Assembly: GCA_938048735.1 (NCBI GenBank)
Contig: CALIUM010000006.1
Location: forward strand, 1-64,000
DNA length: 64,000 nt
Origin: an uncultured archaeon
GTDB taxonomy: Archaea > Thermoproteota > Bathyarchaeia > TCS64
Direction: 5' to 3'
The notes under the pieces are model-generated. The model searched no databases. It was not told where the DNA came from and saw only the letters and a program-made list of their open reading frames with translations. Both the position numbers and the translations under genes were made by a program. Positions 16,326-26,059 of this stretch are shown piece after piece (position 1 is the stretch's first letter; each line of letters begins with the position of its first letter).

Positions 16326-17196
16326 CGATCACGGTGTTTGGGAAGACCCCTCTAGCCTGTTCGAGGAGGATGGATGCATCCGGATAGCGTGAGCTTATAT
16401 GAATTAGGAAGAGGGATTTAACCCCTGCAGCCGAGGCCACCTCGGCTGCCTGTCTAGCCGTGGAGTGGCCATCCCTATCCGCCCTCTCGGCCAACTCTTC
16501 ATTAAATGTGGCCTCGTGTATGAGGATGTCGGCCCCATCAGCAAACTCTACAAGTCTTCTACTTGGTCTTGTGTCCCCGCTATAAACTATCTTCCTCCCA
16601 GCTCTAGGTGGATCCACGACTTCATCTGGCTTTATGACCCTTCCATCCTCTAGGATGACCTCTTCACCGTACTGTAGCCTCCTCCATAGAGGACCTTCTG
16701 ATATTCCCAGCATCCTAGCCCTGTCTGGATGAAATCTCCCCGGCCTCGGGTTCTCTATTAGGCCATAAGACCAGCATTCACCATCATGCTCGGCTTTCAA
16801 GGCCTCAATCCTATACTCGGGTACAGAGTAGATGGTACCCTCCTCCACGAGCTCTATCACCTCGAGGGGGAAGCCCGGGGCACCCAGTATAGAGCTGAAA
16901 GCCTTTATAAAGGAGGCGAGGCCTCTGGGCCCGTATACCTGTAGGGGGTGCTCTCTCTCGAGGAGGCTCATTGTCTGGAGAAGACCGGGCAGCCCGAGAA
17001 CATGATCCCCGTGGAGGTGGGTTATGAAGATTCTCATGGGGCGGTTGAAGCTCACATGGGCAGCTGCCATCCTATGCTGAGTCCCCTCTCCGCAATCGAA
17101 TAGGAGAACCTCCCTCTTCCTCAGTATAACTATGGCGGGGGATCCCCTCTCCCCTGTGGGTATGCTCCCCCCCGTTCCTAGAAATATGATCTTCAT
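16291..17196 (-). CDS. rnz: Ribonuclease Z
   Basis: This 301-residue protein matches archaeal tRNase Z from end to end: FLGTGGSIPTGERGSPAI, FDCGEGTQHRM, the zinc motif THLHGDHVLGLPGLL (His60, His62, Asp64, His65), IVYSGDTRPSRRL and the late HATF/HSTARQAA ligands. It removes the 3' trailer from tRNA precursors. The four complete tRNA genes here appear to encode CCA, so cleavage may be limited for those transcripts. It converges with, and overlaps, the TIM-barrel gene by 35 nt. Confidence 0.95.
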   Translation of the reverse strand: MKIIFLGTGGSIPTGERGSPAIVILRKREVLLFDCGEGTQHRMAAAHVSFNRPMRIFITHLHGDHVLGLPGLLQTMSLLEREHPLQVYGPRGLASFIKAFSSILGAPGFPLEVIELVEEGTIYSVPEYRIEALKAEHDGECWSYGLIENPRPGRFHPDRARMLGISEGPLWRRLQYGEEVILEDGRVIKPDEVVDPPRAGRKIVYSGDTRPSRRLVEFADGADILIHEATFNEELAERADRDGHSTARQAAEVASAAGVKSLFLIHISSRYPDASILLEQARGVFPNTVIATDMMEVELPP

Positions 17197-17360
17197 CCCC
17201 GATCCAGCCTTAATGTGTCTCCTTCAGTTCTCAACTTAGGAGACCCCTCATGGTCTTCAACATCAAGCCTTAAAAATCATCGTTAATTAATACCTAAATC
17301 TAAAGGGGAGGGGTTGGAGTTAATTATAGCTCCATTTTTATGCCATCAGAGTGGCGACCT

Positions 17361-17741
17361 CTATACTCTCAGTGGTGTGCTCTGGCCTAGGCACTCCTCC
17401 TTCTTCTCCAGTAGCCTTTCTATCTCTTCCGTGAGCCTCTCCATGGGCCTATAGCCCACTATCTCTCCTATGATTCTGCCACTACAGATCAGCTTTAGGG
17501 TTGGGGTTCCTAGGATTCCAAGGCTCAAGGCGAGCCTCTGGTTCTCCGGGCTTTGAAGGATGTTGACCTTCAAGAATTTGACCTTATCCCCAAACCTCTC
17601 CGGGAGCTGATCATATATCGGGTTTAGCCTTAGGCACCACCCACACATGGGATGCCAAAAGTCTACCACCACAGGCTTCTCCGACCTCAGAACCTCTCTC
17701 TCCCAGTCACCTGCCTGGATCTCAACAACTTTAGGGCTCAT
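17361..17741 (-). CDS. trx: Thioredoxin
   Basis: This 126-residue single-domain protein has VVVDFWHPMCGWCLRLNPI with a CGWC active site (Cys33, Cys36) in place of CGPC, followed by KVNILQSPENQRLALSLGILGTPTL including the conserved cis-Pro. It is cytoplasmic, with no signal peptide. The altered dipeptide between the cysteines shifts redox potential in known proteins, so the role may differ from that of a general reductant. The preceding 164 bp (17197-17360) hold no gene. Confidence 0.92.
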   Translation of the reverse strand: MSPKVVEIQAGDWEREVLRSEKPVVVDFWHPMCGWCLRLNPIYDQLPERFGDKVKFLKVNILQSPENQRLALSLGILGTPTLKLICSGRIIGEIVGYRPMERLTEEIERLLEKKEECLGQSTPLRV

Positions 17742-17789
17742 AGTGCTTATTTAGATCGAAAGGAAACTAATAATAGTTGCTCTCCTCCT

Positions 17790-18134
17790 TCATACCTCCT
17801 TAAATATTAGGGCGCCGTCAGTTATGGTTAACTCATATAACTGGTTTGGATAGGGCCTCAGCTTGAAGGCTTCCATCTCCTCTGCTGTTAGGATCAGGGT
17901 CATCTTCCTCATCTCTATTTCCCCCTCCCCTCCACCTGGGAGAACCTGCTGCATGGTCTTGCCTATCTGCATCACCATCTTACCTATCTCTTCTGGAAGC
18001 TCGGGGGGTGTCACCATAACCATCGGCGGGCGGGGCCTGACCTCAACGAACTCTATCTGGTAACCCTCCCTATTCTCTACATCCCTAACCGCCGTTATTG
18101 AGTGAACCTTCAGCTTTATCTTCGAGCTAATCAT
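17790..18134 (-). CDS. Conserved archaeal protein of unknown function
   Basis: The open frame extends to 18245, but the first ~37 residues look non-coding, so the likely start is the ATG at 18134 (MISSKIKLKVHSITAVRDVE), giving 114 residues. It continues GYQIEFVEVRPRPPMVMVTPPELPEEIGK and ends with LILTAEEMEAFKLRPYPNQLYELTI. The layout (beta N-terminus, proline-rich middle, acidic turn, beta C-terminus) recalls small crenarchaeal proteins such as the arcadin-1 type, but I am not certain of that match. No membrane segment or catalytic motif is visible. It lies between thioredoxin and Prs on the same strand. Confidence 0.6.
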   Translation of the reverse strand: MISSKIKLKVHSITAVRDVENREGYQIEFVEVRPRPPMVMVTPPELPEEIGKMVMQIGKTMQQVLPGGGEGEIEMRKMTLILTAEEMEAFKLRPYPNQLYELTITDGALIFKEV

Positions 18135-18277
18135 ATGACATAATAATGTCTGAGGAGCACCTTGAAATAGGTTATCCTGAGGCATTTCCCTGCAACTCAT
18201 GAAGGAGGTTGGCTGAAAGAGGTGGAGGCTCGATTTAAAATCCACGAGTCTATAAACGAGATATAGATATGGAGAGT

Positions 18278-19165
18278 TTACAGTTTTATTGTTTTTAGAT
18301 GATCTGCTATCAATTTCGCGACCGAGACCGTGCTAAGATGTGTGGGGATGGTGTCGGTGGCCAGGATGTGGTCTGCCCCAGCCTCTTTTATTCGCCTCTC
18401 GGCATCTCCTAGAAATAGGGCGTGGGTGCAGGCCGCAGCCACCCTCCTAGCCCCTAGGCTCTTGAGAATGGCCACGGCCCTGGCCGTGGTTCCCCCCGTG
18501 CTCACCATATCATCGAATACGACTGCATCCCTTCCATAGACATCCAAATCCTCAGCCCACATCATAATATCTCCAGTCTTCCTATCCCTCCTCTTTTGGA
18601 AAGCCTTGAATCCTCCTCCCAGCTCTTGATCCGCCAACCTTGCAAGCCCTAGAGCTCCAGTGTCCGGGCTGATGCTTAGGGCACCAGCATAGCCCAGCCC
18701 TCGGAGATACCTTGCGAGCAAGGGTATCGCTGAGATGTTCCAGACCTCTATGCCCCCGCGGAGTTTTCTCAAGGAGTCTTCATTATGAACATCCACCACC
18801 ATGAGACCCTCGACCCCAGAATTCTCCAGAAGACGAAGGATGACCTCGAGGCTGAGAGCCTCTCCCTCCATAAAGCGCTTATCTTGACGTGCATACGCAA
18901 GGTATGGGACCACGCATAAAATCCCCCTGGCCCCTAGATCTTTCACCGTTCTGGCCATCAGGAGGAGCTGGATGAGGTGCCTGTCCTGGGGTGGTGATGT
19001 TGTCTGGATGATGACAGCGGTCTCCCCACGTACATCCACAGCCACCCTTATATAGCTCTCCCCATCCGGGAAGATTCGGTGCTCCACCGGCTCGGCGGGT
19101 ATCCCTAATTCAATTCCTATCTTCCTCCCGAGTTCAATCGATGCAGGCCCAGATAAGAGGATCAT
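18278..19165 (-). CDS. prs: Ribose-phosphate pyrophosphokinase
   Basis: This 295-residue enzyme makes PRPP from ribose 5-phosphate and ATP. Visible motifs are RIFPDGESYIRV, the catalytic-loop region around YARQDKRF, ISPDTGALGLARL, KKRRDRKTGD-like flexible loop (KRRDRKTGD) and the PRPP loop VVFDDMVSTGGT. Length and motifs agree with archaeal class II-like Prs. The start is ATG 19165. It would feed nucleotide, histidine and archaeal cofactor synthesis. Confidence 0.95.
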   Translation of the reverse strand: MILLSGPASIELGRKIGIELGIPAEPVEHRIFPDGESYIRVAVDVRGETAVIIQTTSPPQDRHLIQLLLMARTVKDLGARGILCVVPYLAYARQDKRFMEGEALSLEVILRLLENSGVEGLMVVDVHNEDSLRKLRGGIEVWNISAIPLLARYLRGLGYAGALSISPDTGALGLARLADQELGGGFKAFQKRRDRKTGDIMMWAEDLDVYGRDAVVFDDMVSTGGTTARAVAILKSLGARRVAAACTHALFLGDAERRIKEAGADHILATDTIPTHLSTVSVAKLIADHLKTIKL

Positions 19166-19235
19166 ACCCAGTCATCATTGATCAAGAGGATCTTAAGATA
19201 TTATCTCATGTAAGCCATGGGTGTAAGGTATGAAC

Positions 19236-20012
19236 TCAGATTAGACTGAATGCTAGAAGCAGCCCAGCGGCGGAGATGGAGAACATCCATGCTTTAGGGC
19301 TCCATCTAAGGATCTTCGCCCCGTCTAGGGATCCGAGAGGGATTAGGTTGAAGAGGGCAAGTACAGAGTTTATGGAGAGCCCAACCTCAGCGAGTACAGC
19401 CAAGAGGGGATCACCCGTCGCCATCTTTACAACCAAGAAGGTTAAGGCCTGAAGTATATTCGTCAGGGGACCCGCGAGGGCTATTAGGCCAAAGCCCCTG
19501 CTATATAACGGAATGGCGACGATCACAGCTCCAGGCGCCACGATCTTGATTGGAGAGAAGAAGGAGATCAGGGTTACAAGCAGCCCCAAGGCGTTTATCC
19601 TGAACTCAGCCCAGTATCCCAGTCTCATGGCTGAGAATTTATGGGCAAGTTCATGGATGAGGAAGGCAGATATGAAGATGCCCACCGCGGCCATCGCCAC
19701 CAAGGGCCTCTTCAGGGCGAGACTTCCAAGCCAAAGTAATGGAATGGCAGATATGATCAATATGCTGATGGCTAGATCCCTCAGCTCCCTATGGGTAAAG
19801 GCACCACTAAGAGGAAAAACGCCTCTCATGGGATAAAGACTTGAGGGTGGGATGTAGCCGTTGGAACCTCTCCTAAGATACTCGATCTTGGAGCGGATCC
19901 CAGTACAATCATGGGCCTCCGGCAGCCTATGCTCATAGCAGTAGTATCCCCCACAGTAGCTGCACTTGAAGGGCATATATGAATCCCTTCCACACTTCTC
20001 GCATCGTACCAT
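19236..20012 (-). CDS. AN1 zinc finger fused to a site-2-protease-like (M50) membrane protein
   Basis: The N-terminal 45 residues form an AN1-type zinc finger (CEKCGRDSYMPFKCSYCGG, then CYEHRLPEAHDC). From about residue 75 there are several hydrophobic helices. The zinc motif FLIHELAHKFSAMRLGYW and the downstream NLIPLGSLDGAKIL match M50/S2P peptidases, with a conserved AGPLTN element between. The protein would cleave membrane-embedded substrates, with the cytosolic zinc finger perhaps recruiting partners. The fusion of AN1 and S2P is seen in some archaea as far as I know, but its substrate is unknown. Confidence 0.85.
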   Translation of the reverse strand: MVRCEKCGRDSYMPFKCSYCGGYYCYEHRLPEAHDCTGIRSKIEYLRRGSNGYIPPSSLYPMRGVFPLSGAFTHRELRDLAISILIISAIPLLWLGSLALKRPLVAMAAVGIFISAFLIHELAHKFSAMRLGYWAEFRINALGLLVTLISFFSPIKIVAPGAVIVAIPLYSRGFGLIALAGPLTNILQALTFLVVKMATGDPLLAVLAEVGLSINSVLALFNLIPLGSLDGAKILRWSPKAWMFSISAAGLLLAFSLI

Positions 20013-20104
20013 TAGCTATTCATCCTTTCCACGCCCTAGGGTACAGACCTATATAAGAGCCTTCAGTTTAAAGCTTGCAGCTCCCAGCTCCTAGTATATA
20101 AGCC

Positions 20105-21160
20105 TTAGAAGAGGAAGGGACGCCTGTGTATCTCCCTTTTCCCTATTATGGGGATGGCCTCTCCGCAGTACTTACATCTGTTCTCGTCGGTTAGGTGCCA
20201 GCCCACGATCTCATACCCCTCCCTCTCTATCACGGCCTTGCCGCACCTCGGGCAGAAGGTATTCTCATATTCCGTGAAAGGGACATTGCCGACATAGACA
20301 TACCTCACACCCTCCCCCATGGCTATCTCCCTCGCCTTTATCAGATTCTCAACCGGTGTGGGCGGGAGGTGGCTGAATTTATAGTGGGGGAAGAATCTGC
20401 TCAGGTGGAGGGGGGTATCAGGGCCTAGGTTATCCACAAGGTATCTGGCCATTTCCCTCGTCTCATCTTTCCAGTCGTGAACCTCGGGGATTATGAGGAA
20501 TGTGATCTCCACATGAACCCCCCTCCTCGCCATCAAAACCGTCGCATCAAGCACGCTCTTCAGATCCGCGCTGCAGTACTTCCTGTAGAATGGCTCGCTG
20601 AAGGCCTTCCAGTCCACATTAGCGGCATCTATGACATCCACAACCCTCACCAAGGCCTCCTCCGAGATATACCCATTAGTGACAAGGACATTCTTGACCC
20701 CCTCCCCCCTTGCAAGCCTAGCGACATCCTCCACATAATCCAGGTTTATCAGGGGCTCATTGTAAGTGTATGCTATACTGGTGCACTCCTCCCTCTTCGC
20801 CCCTTTGACCACATCCTCAGGGGAAACATATCTGACGGGCACCTCACCAGGCTTCGACTGGGAGAGATGCCAGTTCTGGCACCATGGACAGGTGAAGCTG
20901 CAGCCCACGCTGCTTATGGAGTAGGCGAGGCTCCCTGGGTAAAAGTGGGCTAGGGGCTTCTTCTCTATGGGGTCAACCGCGATGGCTGAGAGCTGGCCGT
21001 AGGTAAGGGAGATGAGGCGGCCACCCTTGTTCTCCTTGGTGTTGCAGAAACCCCTCTGACCTGGCTTTATAACGCACCTCCTTGGGCAGATTATACAGCG
21101 TACACTGTCATCCTTAAAGGGTTCTGAGAACCTTGACTCCCTCTCTGATAATCTGCTCAT
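20105..21160 (-). CDS. amrS: Radical SAM protein, AmmeMemoRadiSam (AmrS) type
   Basis: This 351-residue protein has an N-terminal Cys group (CIICPRRCVIKPGQRGFC), the radical SAM cluster CSFTCPWCQNW, the Gly-rich SAM segment YTYNEPLINLDYVEDVARLA, and two C-terminal cysteine pairs (FCPRCG, CKYCG). This matches the pyruvate-formate-lyase-activase-like AmrS family, normally linked to Memo and AMMECR1 proteins, neither of which is in the window. The physiological target is unknown. It is divergent from the next radical SAM gene at 21239, so a shared promoter region lies at 21161-21238. Confidence 0.9.
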   Translation of the reverse strand: MSRLSERESRFSEPFKDDSVRCIICPRRCVIKPGQRGFCNTKENKGGRLISLTYGQLSAIAVDPIEKKPLAHFYPGSLAYSISSVGCSFTCPWCQNWHLSQSKPGEVPVRYVSPEDVVKGAKREECTSIAYTYNEPLINLDYVEDVARLARGEGVKNVLVTNGYISEEALVRVVDVIDAANVDWKAFSEPFYRKYCSADLKSVLDATVLMARRGVHVEITFLIIPEVHDWKDETREMARYLVDNLGPDTPLHLSRFFPHYKFSHLPPTPVENLIKAREIAMGEGVRYVYVGNVPFTEYENTFCPRCGKAVIEREGYEIVGWHLTDENRCKYCGEAIPIIGKREIHRRPFLF

Positions 21161-21238
21161 CGATTGAGGATACTCATAGGGACCTATAAACCGTCTCTAA
21201 GGTAAAGCTTGTATTGGGCCGTTCTTTATTGTTATGGG

Positions 21239-22324
21239 ATGTGGAGGCTTATCCGCCCGGATGCCGCCTTCGCCCTTGAGGAGCCGGGGGTCAAGGGGAG
21301 CCTAACGAGATATGTGGGGATAGTTGAGGGGAGGAAGCTGGCGAAGTTCTTGATAGCTAGGTCCATGCCTGTCGAGTTTGAACCCGACGCTTCGACGATG
21401 GAGCTTTGGAAGATACATGAAAAAGGATTGAAGGATTACCAGGAGTTCGAGGGATTGGTGGACGAGGGGGAGGCCCCTGGGATGATGGAGGAGGCCCTCT
21501 CATTCCTGGACCTAAAGATAGAGATCGCTAGGAGGATTATGGAGAGCTGCCACTTCTGCGTCAGGAGGTGCGGGGTCAATCGCCTCTCAGGGGGCCTGGG
21601 ATACTGTAGATGCGGCCCCGAGTTCAGAGTCTCAACATTTTTCCCCCATATGGGGGAGGAGCCTGAGCTCGTCCCCTCGGGAACCGTCTTCACCTGCGGA
21701 TGTACCATAAGATGCCTCCACTGTCAGAACTGGGAGATAAGCCAGTGGGCTGAGCAGGGGAAACCCTACGACCCATATAGGATGGCCAGGGTTGTTGAAG
21801 GGTTGAGGAGGCAGGGGTGCAGAAACCTGAACATGGTTGGTGGGGAGCCCACACCAAACACCTGGCTCTGGCTGAGGACCATGAAGGAGATAAAAGTGAA
21901 CATCCCAACAGTCTGGAACAGCAATAGCTACTACAGCGAGGAGACCTCGAGGCTGCTATCAGGCCTAATAGACGTATACCTGCTGGACTTCAAGTACGGG
22001 AACGATGAATGTGCCGAGGCCATCTCCGATGCCTCGGGCTACTGGGAGGCCGCCACCAGAAATCATCTCAGGGCTAAGATGTATGGTGAGCTGATAATAA
22101 GGGTGCTGGTTCTTCCAGGCCATAATGAATGCTGCACCAAGCCGATCTTGAACTGGATCTCGAAGAACCTAGGCCCTATGACGAGGGTTAACCTGATGTT
22201 CCAGTACCGCCCAGAGTATAGGGCTCATGAGAGGATTGAGCTGAGGAGGAGGCTGACCCCATTAGAGATGGCCGAGGCCAGGAGAATAGCTGAGGAGGCT
22301 GGACTAAAGAACCTGGTAGAATGA
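21239..22324 (+). CDS. Radical SAM protein, pyruvate-formate-lyase-activase-like
   Basis: This protein of about 361 residues starts MWRLIRPDAAF at ATG 21239; an in-frame TTG at 21209 is less convincing. The first 130 residues are a helical region, then a Cys group CHFCVRRCGVNRLSGGLGYC, the radical SAM motif CGCTIRCLHCQNWEIS, and the Gly motif GGEPTPNTWLWLR. It is related to, but distinct from, the AmrS-like gene it diverges from. Such proteins either activate glycyl radical enzymes or act on other proteins; no glycyl radical enzyme lies nearby. Confidence 0.87.
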   Translation: MWRLIRPDAAFALEEPGVKGSLTRYVGIVEGRKLAKFLIARSMPVEFEPDASTMELWKIHEKGLKDYQEFEGLVDEGEAPGMMEEALSFLDLKIEIARRIMESCHFCVRRCGVNRLSGGLGYCRCGPEFRVSTFFPHMGEEPELVPSGTVFTCGCTIRCLHCQNWEISQWAEQGKPYDPYRMARVVEGLRRQGCRNLNMVGGEPTPNTWLWLRTMKEIKVNIPTVWNSNSYYSEETSRLLSGLIDVYLLDFKYGNDECAEAISDASGYWEAATRNHLRAKMYGELIIRVLVLPGHNECCTKPILNWISKNLGPMTRVNLMFQYRPEYRAHERIELRRRLTPLEMAEARRIAEEAGLKNLVE

Positions 22325-22514
22325 GCCTTAAGCCTATTCTCGGGGTTCCATATCATCAAATAGGCATGGTGGAACAGTTATCAGAGCTGGCAGGTCGATT
22401 TAACATTGACCTTGTGGATTTCTAATTCGCTTTTTCCTAATGTTTTAGGTTGAGAGGATGAATTGGCTGCATATTCATCCCGGCGGTCTGGCCTCCCTCT
22501 CTTCATCTATGATG

Positions 22515-25500
22515 TTACCCAGAATATTTCTCAATCCTTTTAACGCCTATCCTCATCTTAAGCCCGTCTATATCAAAATCCTTTACATGGGAATCCCTCG
22601 GGGGCTCACCCTTGATGAGGGAGATTGATAGGGTCTCTTCGGCTATATAGTCTCCCTCGACCTCGAAGGCCTCCTCCACCCTCGGGTCGCCCGCGTAGTA
22701 TACCTCTATCTGGTCATCTATGTTGAAGCCGGCCTCCTTCCTCAGGGCTTGGATCCTCCTCACTATATCCCTTGCAAGCCCTTCATACTGAAGATCCCTG
22801 CTCAGCTCCACGTTCACGCCCACCAAAATCTCCTCCTCCTCTGCGACCGAGTATCCCGGGAGGGGTTCGGCTGTGACCTCGACCTCATCTGGCAGTATCT
22901 CCACCCTACGACCATCAACATCAACCTCTACCCTCTCCCCCCTCATCAGCCTCTTAGCTTCCTCGTTTCCAAGGAGGTCTATCGCCCCGGAGACCTTCGG
23001 GTATAGGCTGCCGTATTTCTTGCCCAGGATTCTGGCTATGGGTTTAATATGGTATCTCAGGAGCTGCTCCCTATCCTCTGATATCCTCAATCTCTTCACG
23101 TTTAGCTCATCCCTAATCAGTTCAGCCATCCTCCTCAACCCATCAACCTTGGAGGGGGGTGAGATCACCACAGCCTCCAGGAGAGGCTGCCTGAGCTTTA
23201 TGCCGCTCTTACCTCTAGCTGCTCTTCCCAGGCTGCAAACCCTCATGGCATTATCCATATCCGCCATGAGTTCATAATCTATCAGGGACGGATCCGCCTC
23301 AGGCCACGAGTTTAGGTGTACACTCTCTGGGGCCTCAGGCTCAACACTCCTGACCAGCCTCTGATAGATGGCCTCTGAAATGAATGGCGTTATAGGGGCC
23401 AGCAGCAGCGTTAAGGTCTTCAGGCATTTATATAGGGTTGAGTAGCCGGCCCTCTTACCCTCATCGGCCTCGCTCTTCCAGAACCTCCTCCGGCTCCTCC
23501 TAACATACCACCTAGAGAGGACATCTATGAAACTCCATATTAGAGAGGTTGCTGTGTAGGCGTCATAGTTATCTAGGGACTCCGTCACCCCCTTGATGGT
23601 GGAGTGGAGCTTAGATATGATCCATCTGTCCAGAATGGAGAGGGTGCCGCCAGATTGGGCTGGGGTCCAGCCGTCAAGCTTCGCGTATATGGCGAAGAAG
23701 TTGTATATGTTTATGAGAGGCATGAAGAAGTCCCTCTTTACCTCAGCAGCCCTATTATAGCCGAAGAGGACGTCGCCCTCGGGCTTGGTTGTGCAGTACA
23801 TCCACCTCATCACGTCGGCCCCCATCCTCTCCGCCGCTTCGTCGAACCAGATGGCGTTCCCCCAGCTCTTGTGCATCTCCCTTCCATCCTCAGCTAGGAC
23901 AAGGCCATGGCCCAGGCAGACCTTGAAGGGGCTCCTCCTCTCCAGGATGGTGCTCATGGCGAGCATGGCGTAGAACCAGTTCCTGTACTGGCCTGGGAAG
24001 GACTCGGTTATGAAGTCTGCTGGGAACCACTTCATCCAGTAACCCCTATCCTCTCTGTATCTTAGGGTTGAGAAGGCCACGATACCGGCATCTAGCCATG
24101 GGTTTCCGACATCAGGTATCCTTGAGGCCTTGGCGCCACACCTCTCGCACCTGATCTTCACCAGGTCTATGTAGGGCCTATGGGGGCTGTGGCCTTCGAA
24201 GGCCTCCCATCCCTCCACGGCTCTCCTCTTCAGCTCCTCCTTGCTCCCGATCACGTCGAACCATCCACACTCCTGGCAGGCCCAGATGGGTAGAGCCAGC
24301 CCCCAGTATCTCTTCTTGGAGATCATCCAGTCATCCATGTTCTGAAGCCAGTCCAGCTCCCTCTTCAGCCCGAACTCTGGGATCCATCTGACCTGCATCG
24401 CCGACTCCATGATCTGGTAGCGGAGGTTTCTCTCCTTCTCCTCCTCAGTTAACTCCTCAAGGGGCTTATTGAGCTTCTCCCCCATCGAGATGAACCATTC
24501 CTCGACCAGCCTGAAGACGAGTTCACTCCCGCAGCGCCAGCAGACGGGGTACCTGTGAGTGTATGGCTCCTCCCTAAAGAGGAGCCCCTTCTCCAATAGG
24601 TTTCTGGAGATGACCTCAGCTGAGTTATAGACATGGGTTCCGGTGAGGGGGCCATAACCCTCCAAGAAGACGCCGAACTCGTCTAGGGGAGCCACGGCCG
24701 GGAGGCTGTACCTCCTCCCAAGCTCCAGGTCCTCCTTCCCGGCGCCTGGGGCTATGTGGACTAGGCCGGTCCCCTCGGTCTCGCTCACCCCCTCCCATAT
24801 TATGACCCTATGGGCCTCCGGCGCCCCCAGCCTCCTAGGGGCTTCAAGCTCGTCGTAAGGTCCCCGATACCTCCACCCCTCCATGTCAGCGCCCCTAAGC
24901 TCTCGGAGGATCTCATATTGGCCCTGGGGGAAGACCTTTTCAAGCGCCCCCTTTGAGAGGTATAGGATCTCTCCATCATGCCGCACCTCAACGTATGTTA
25001 GGTCTGGGTGGACGGCTACAGCGACGTTCGAGGTTAGGGTCCAAGGCGTCGTAGTCCAGATGAGGAGGGAACCCTCCCTATCCCTCAGGGGGAATTTGAC
25101 ATAGAGGCTTTTGTGGGTGACCTCCTTATAGCCTTCTGTAACTATCTCATGCTGGCTCAATCCGGTTCCGCATCTTGGGCACCAGGGCATCGAGTCCTCC
25201 CCCTTGTAGATCCAACCCTTCTCATGACACCTCTTCAGGAGTTCCCAGATCATGTAGTTGTTCTCGTCTGAGAGGGTGAAGTAGCTCCCCCCTAACTCAT
25301 AGGAACCGAGCCTGCCAACCAGGCTCTCAGCGGTGCCGATAAATAGTCCTCTTGGGCTGAGGTATGATGTCTCGGCCATGGGATCCTCCAGGGCGTCCGC
25401 CAGCTTCCTCAGCTCGTCAGGGTTGTCCCAGTCCATCCACATCCCAAGCCTTATCGACTGCTCCGTCTGGAGGGCTGCGTACCTTAGAACCCTCTGCTTG

Positions 25501-25892
25501 CACCTCTTCACAAATTCCGCTATCCCGTAGGCCTCGATCTCCCGCTTGGAGTTGAATCCGAGCTCCCTCTCAAGCTCAACCTCCACCCATAGTCCCTGGC
25601 AGTCGAAGCCGTTCTGGTAGCGCTGGTCGAAGCCCCTCATAGCCTTGTATCGTTGCCAGAGATCCTTGTAGGTTCTACCCCAAGCGTGGTGGACACCCAT
25701 TGGGTTATTAGCCGTTATTGGACCGTCTATAAAGCTCCATGTGGGCCCTCCCCGGTTCTTCTCCCTCCTCTTCTCGAAGGCCCTTATCTCCCTCCAGAAC
25801 CCAAGTACCTCCTGCTCAATTTTTGGGATCTCCAGATCACCTTCAAAGGCCTCAAACAATTCTAGCCTCCCCCCAAAAGGGCTGTAAAACAC
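22515..25892 (-). CDS. ileS: Isoleucyl-tRNA synthetase, variant HIGH motif
   Basis: This 1125-residue class I synthetase has WSFIDGPITANNP followed by MGVHHAWGRTYKD where HIGH is expected, the editing domain region (IWTTTPWTLTSNVAVAV, GTGLVHIAPGAG), the catalytic WFISMGEKLNKP and LDWMISKKRYWG-like segments, and GREMHKSWGNA in the KMSKS position. A C-terminal anticodon-binding and extra domain follows. The HHAW and EMHKS readings are unlike most IleRS; I associate them with a minority IleRS subgroup in certain archaea and bacteria. The identity as IleRS, not ValRS or LeuRS, rests on WYVRRSRRRFW and overall layout. A longer-than-usual chain is noted. Confidence 0.9.
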   Translation of the reverse strand: MFYSPFGGRLELFEAFEGDLEIPKIEQEVLGFWREIRAFEKRREKNRGGPTWSFIDGPITANNPMGVHHAWGRTYKDLWQRYKAMRGFDQRYQNGFDCQGLWVEVELERELGFNSKREIEAYGIAEFVKRCKQRVLRYAALQTEQSIRLGMWMDWDNPDELRKLADALEDPMAETSYLSPRGLFIGTAESLVGRLGSYELGGSYFTLSDENNYMIWELLKRCHEKGWIYKGEDSMPWCPRCGTGLSQHEIVTEGYKEVTHKSLYVKFPLRDREGSLLIWTTTPWTLTSNVAVAVHPDLTYVEVRHDGEILYLSKGALEKVFPQGQYEILRELRGADMEGWRYRGPYDELEAPRRLGAPEAHRVIIWEGVSETEGTGLVHIAPGAGKEDLELGRRYSLPAVAPLDEFGVFLEGYGPLTGTHVYNSAEVISRNLLEKGLLFREEPYTHRYPVCWRCGSELVFRLVEEWFISMGEKLNKPLEELTEEEKERNLRYQIMESAMQVRWIPEFGLKRELDWLQNMDDWMISKKRYWGLALPIWACQECGWFDVIGSKEELKRRAVEGWEAFEGHSPHRPYIDLVKIRCERCGAKASRIPDVGNPWLDAGIVAFSTLRYREDRGYWMKWFPADFITESFPGQYRNWFYAMLAMSTILERRSPFKVCLGHGLVLAEDGREMHKSWGNAIWFDEAAERMGADVMRWMYCTTKPEGDVLFGYNRAAEVKRDFFMPLINIYNFFAIYAKLDGWTPAQSGGTLSILDRWIISKLHSTIKGVTESLDNYDAYTATSLIWSFIDVLSRWYVRRSRRRFWKSEADEGKRAGYSTLYKCLKTLTLLLAPITPFISEAIYQRLVRSVEPEAPESVHLNSWPEADPSLIDYELMADMDNAMRVCSLGRAARGKSGIKLRQPLLEAVVISPPSKVDGLRRMAELIRDELNVKRLRISEDREQLLRYHIKPIARILGKKYGSLYPKVSGAIDLLGNEEAKRLMRGERVEVDVDGRRVEILPDEVEVTAEPLPGYSVAEEEEILVGVNVELSRDLQYEGLARDIVRRIQALRKEAGFNIDDQIEVYYAGDPRVEEAFEVEGDYIAEETLSISLIKGEPPRDSHVKDFDIDGLKMRIGVKRIEKYSG

Positions 25893-26059
25893 CAGTTCTT
25901 GGTTGGATGGCGTCCCCTGAGGCTTCTTGAAAGTCTAGATTTTAGGGTCACCGGACACCAGGGACACCCGACTATTGAAAATCTTTGTAGAATAAAAAAC
26001 TATTGAAAGGGTTTGACTTGAGCCCATTTCCTCTATTGATGCTAGGATGGTTCCGGTTC

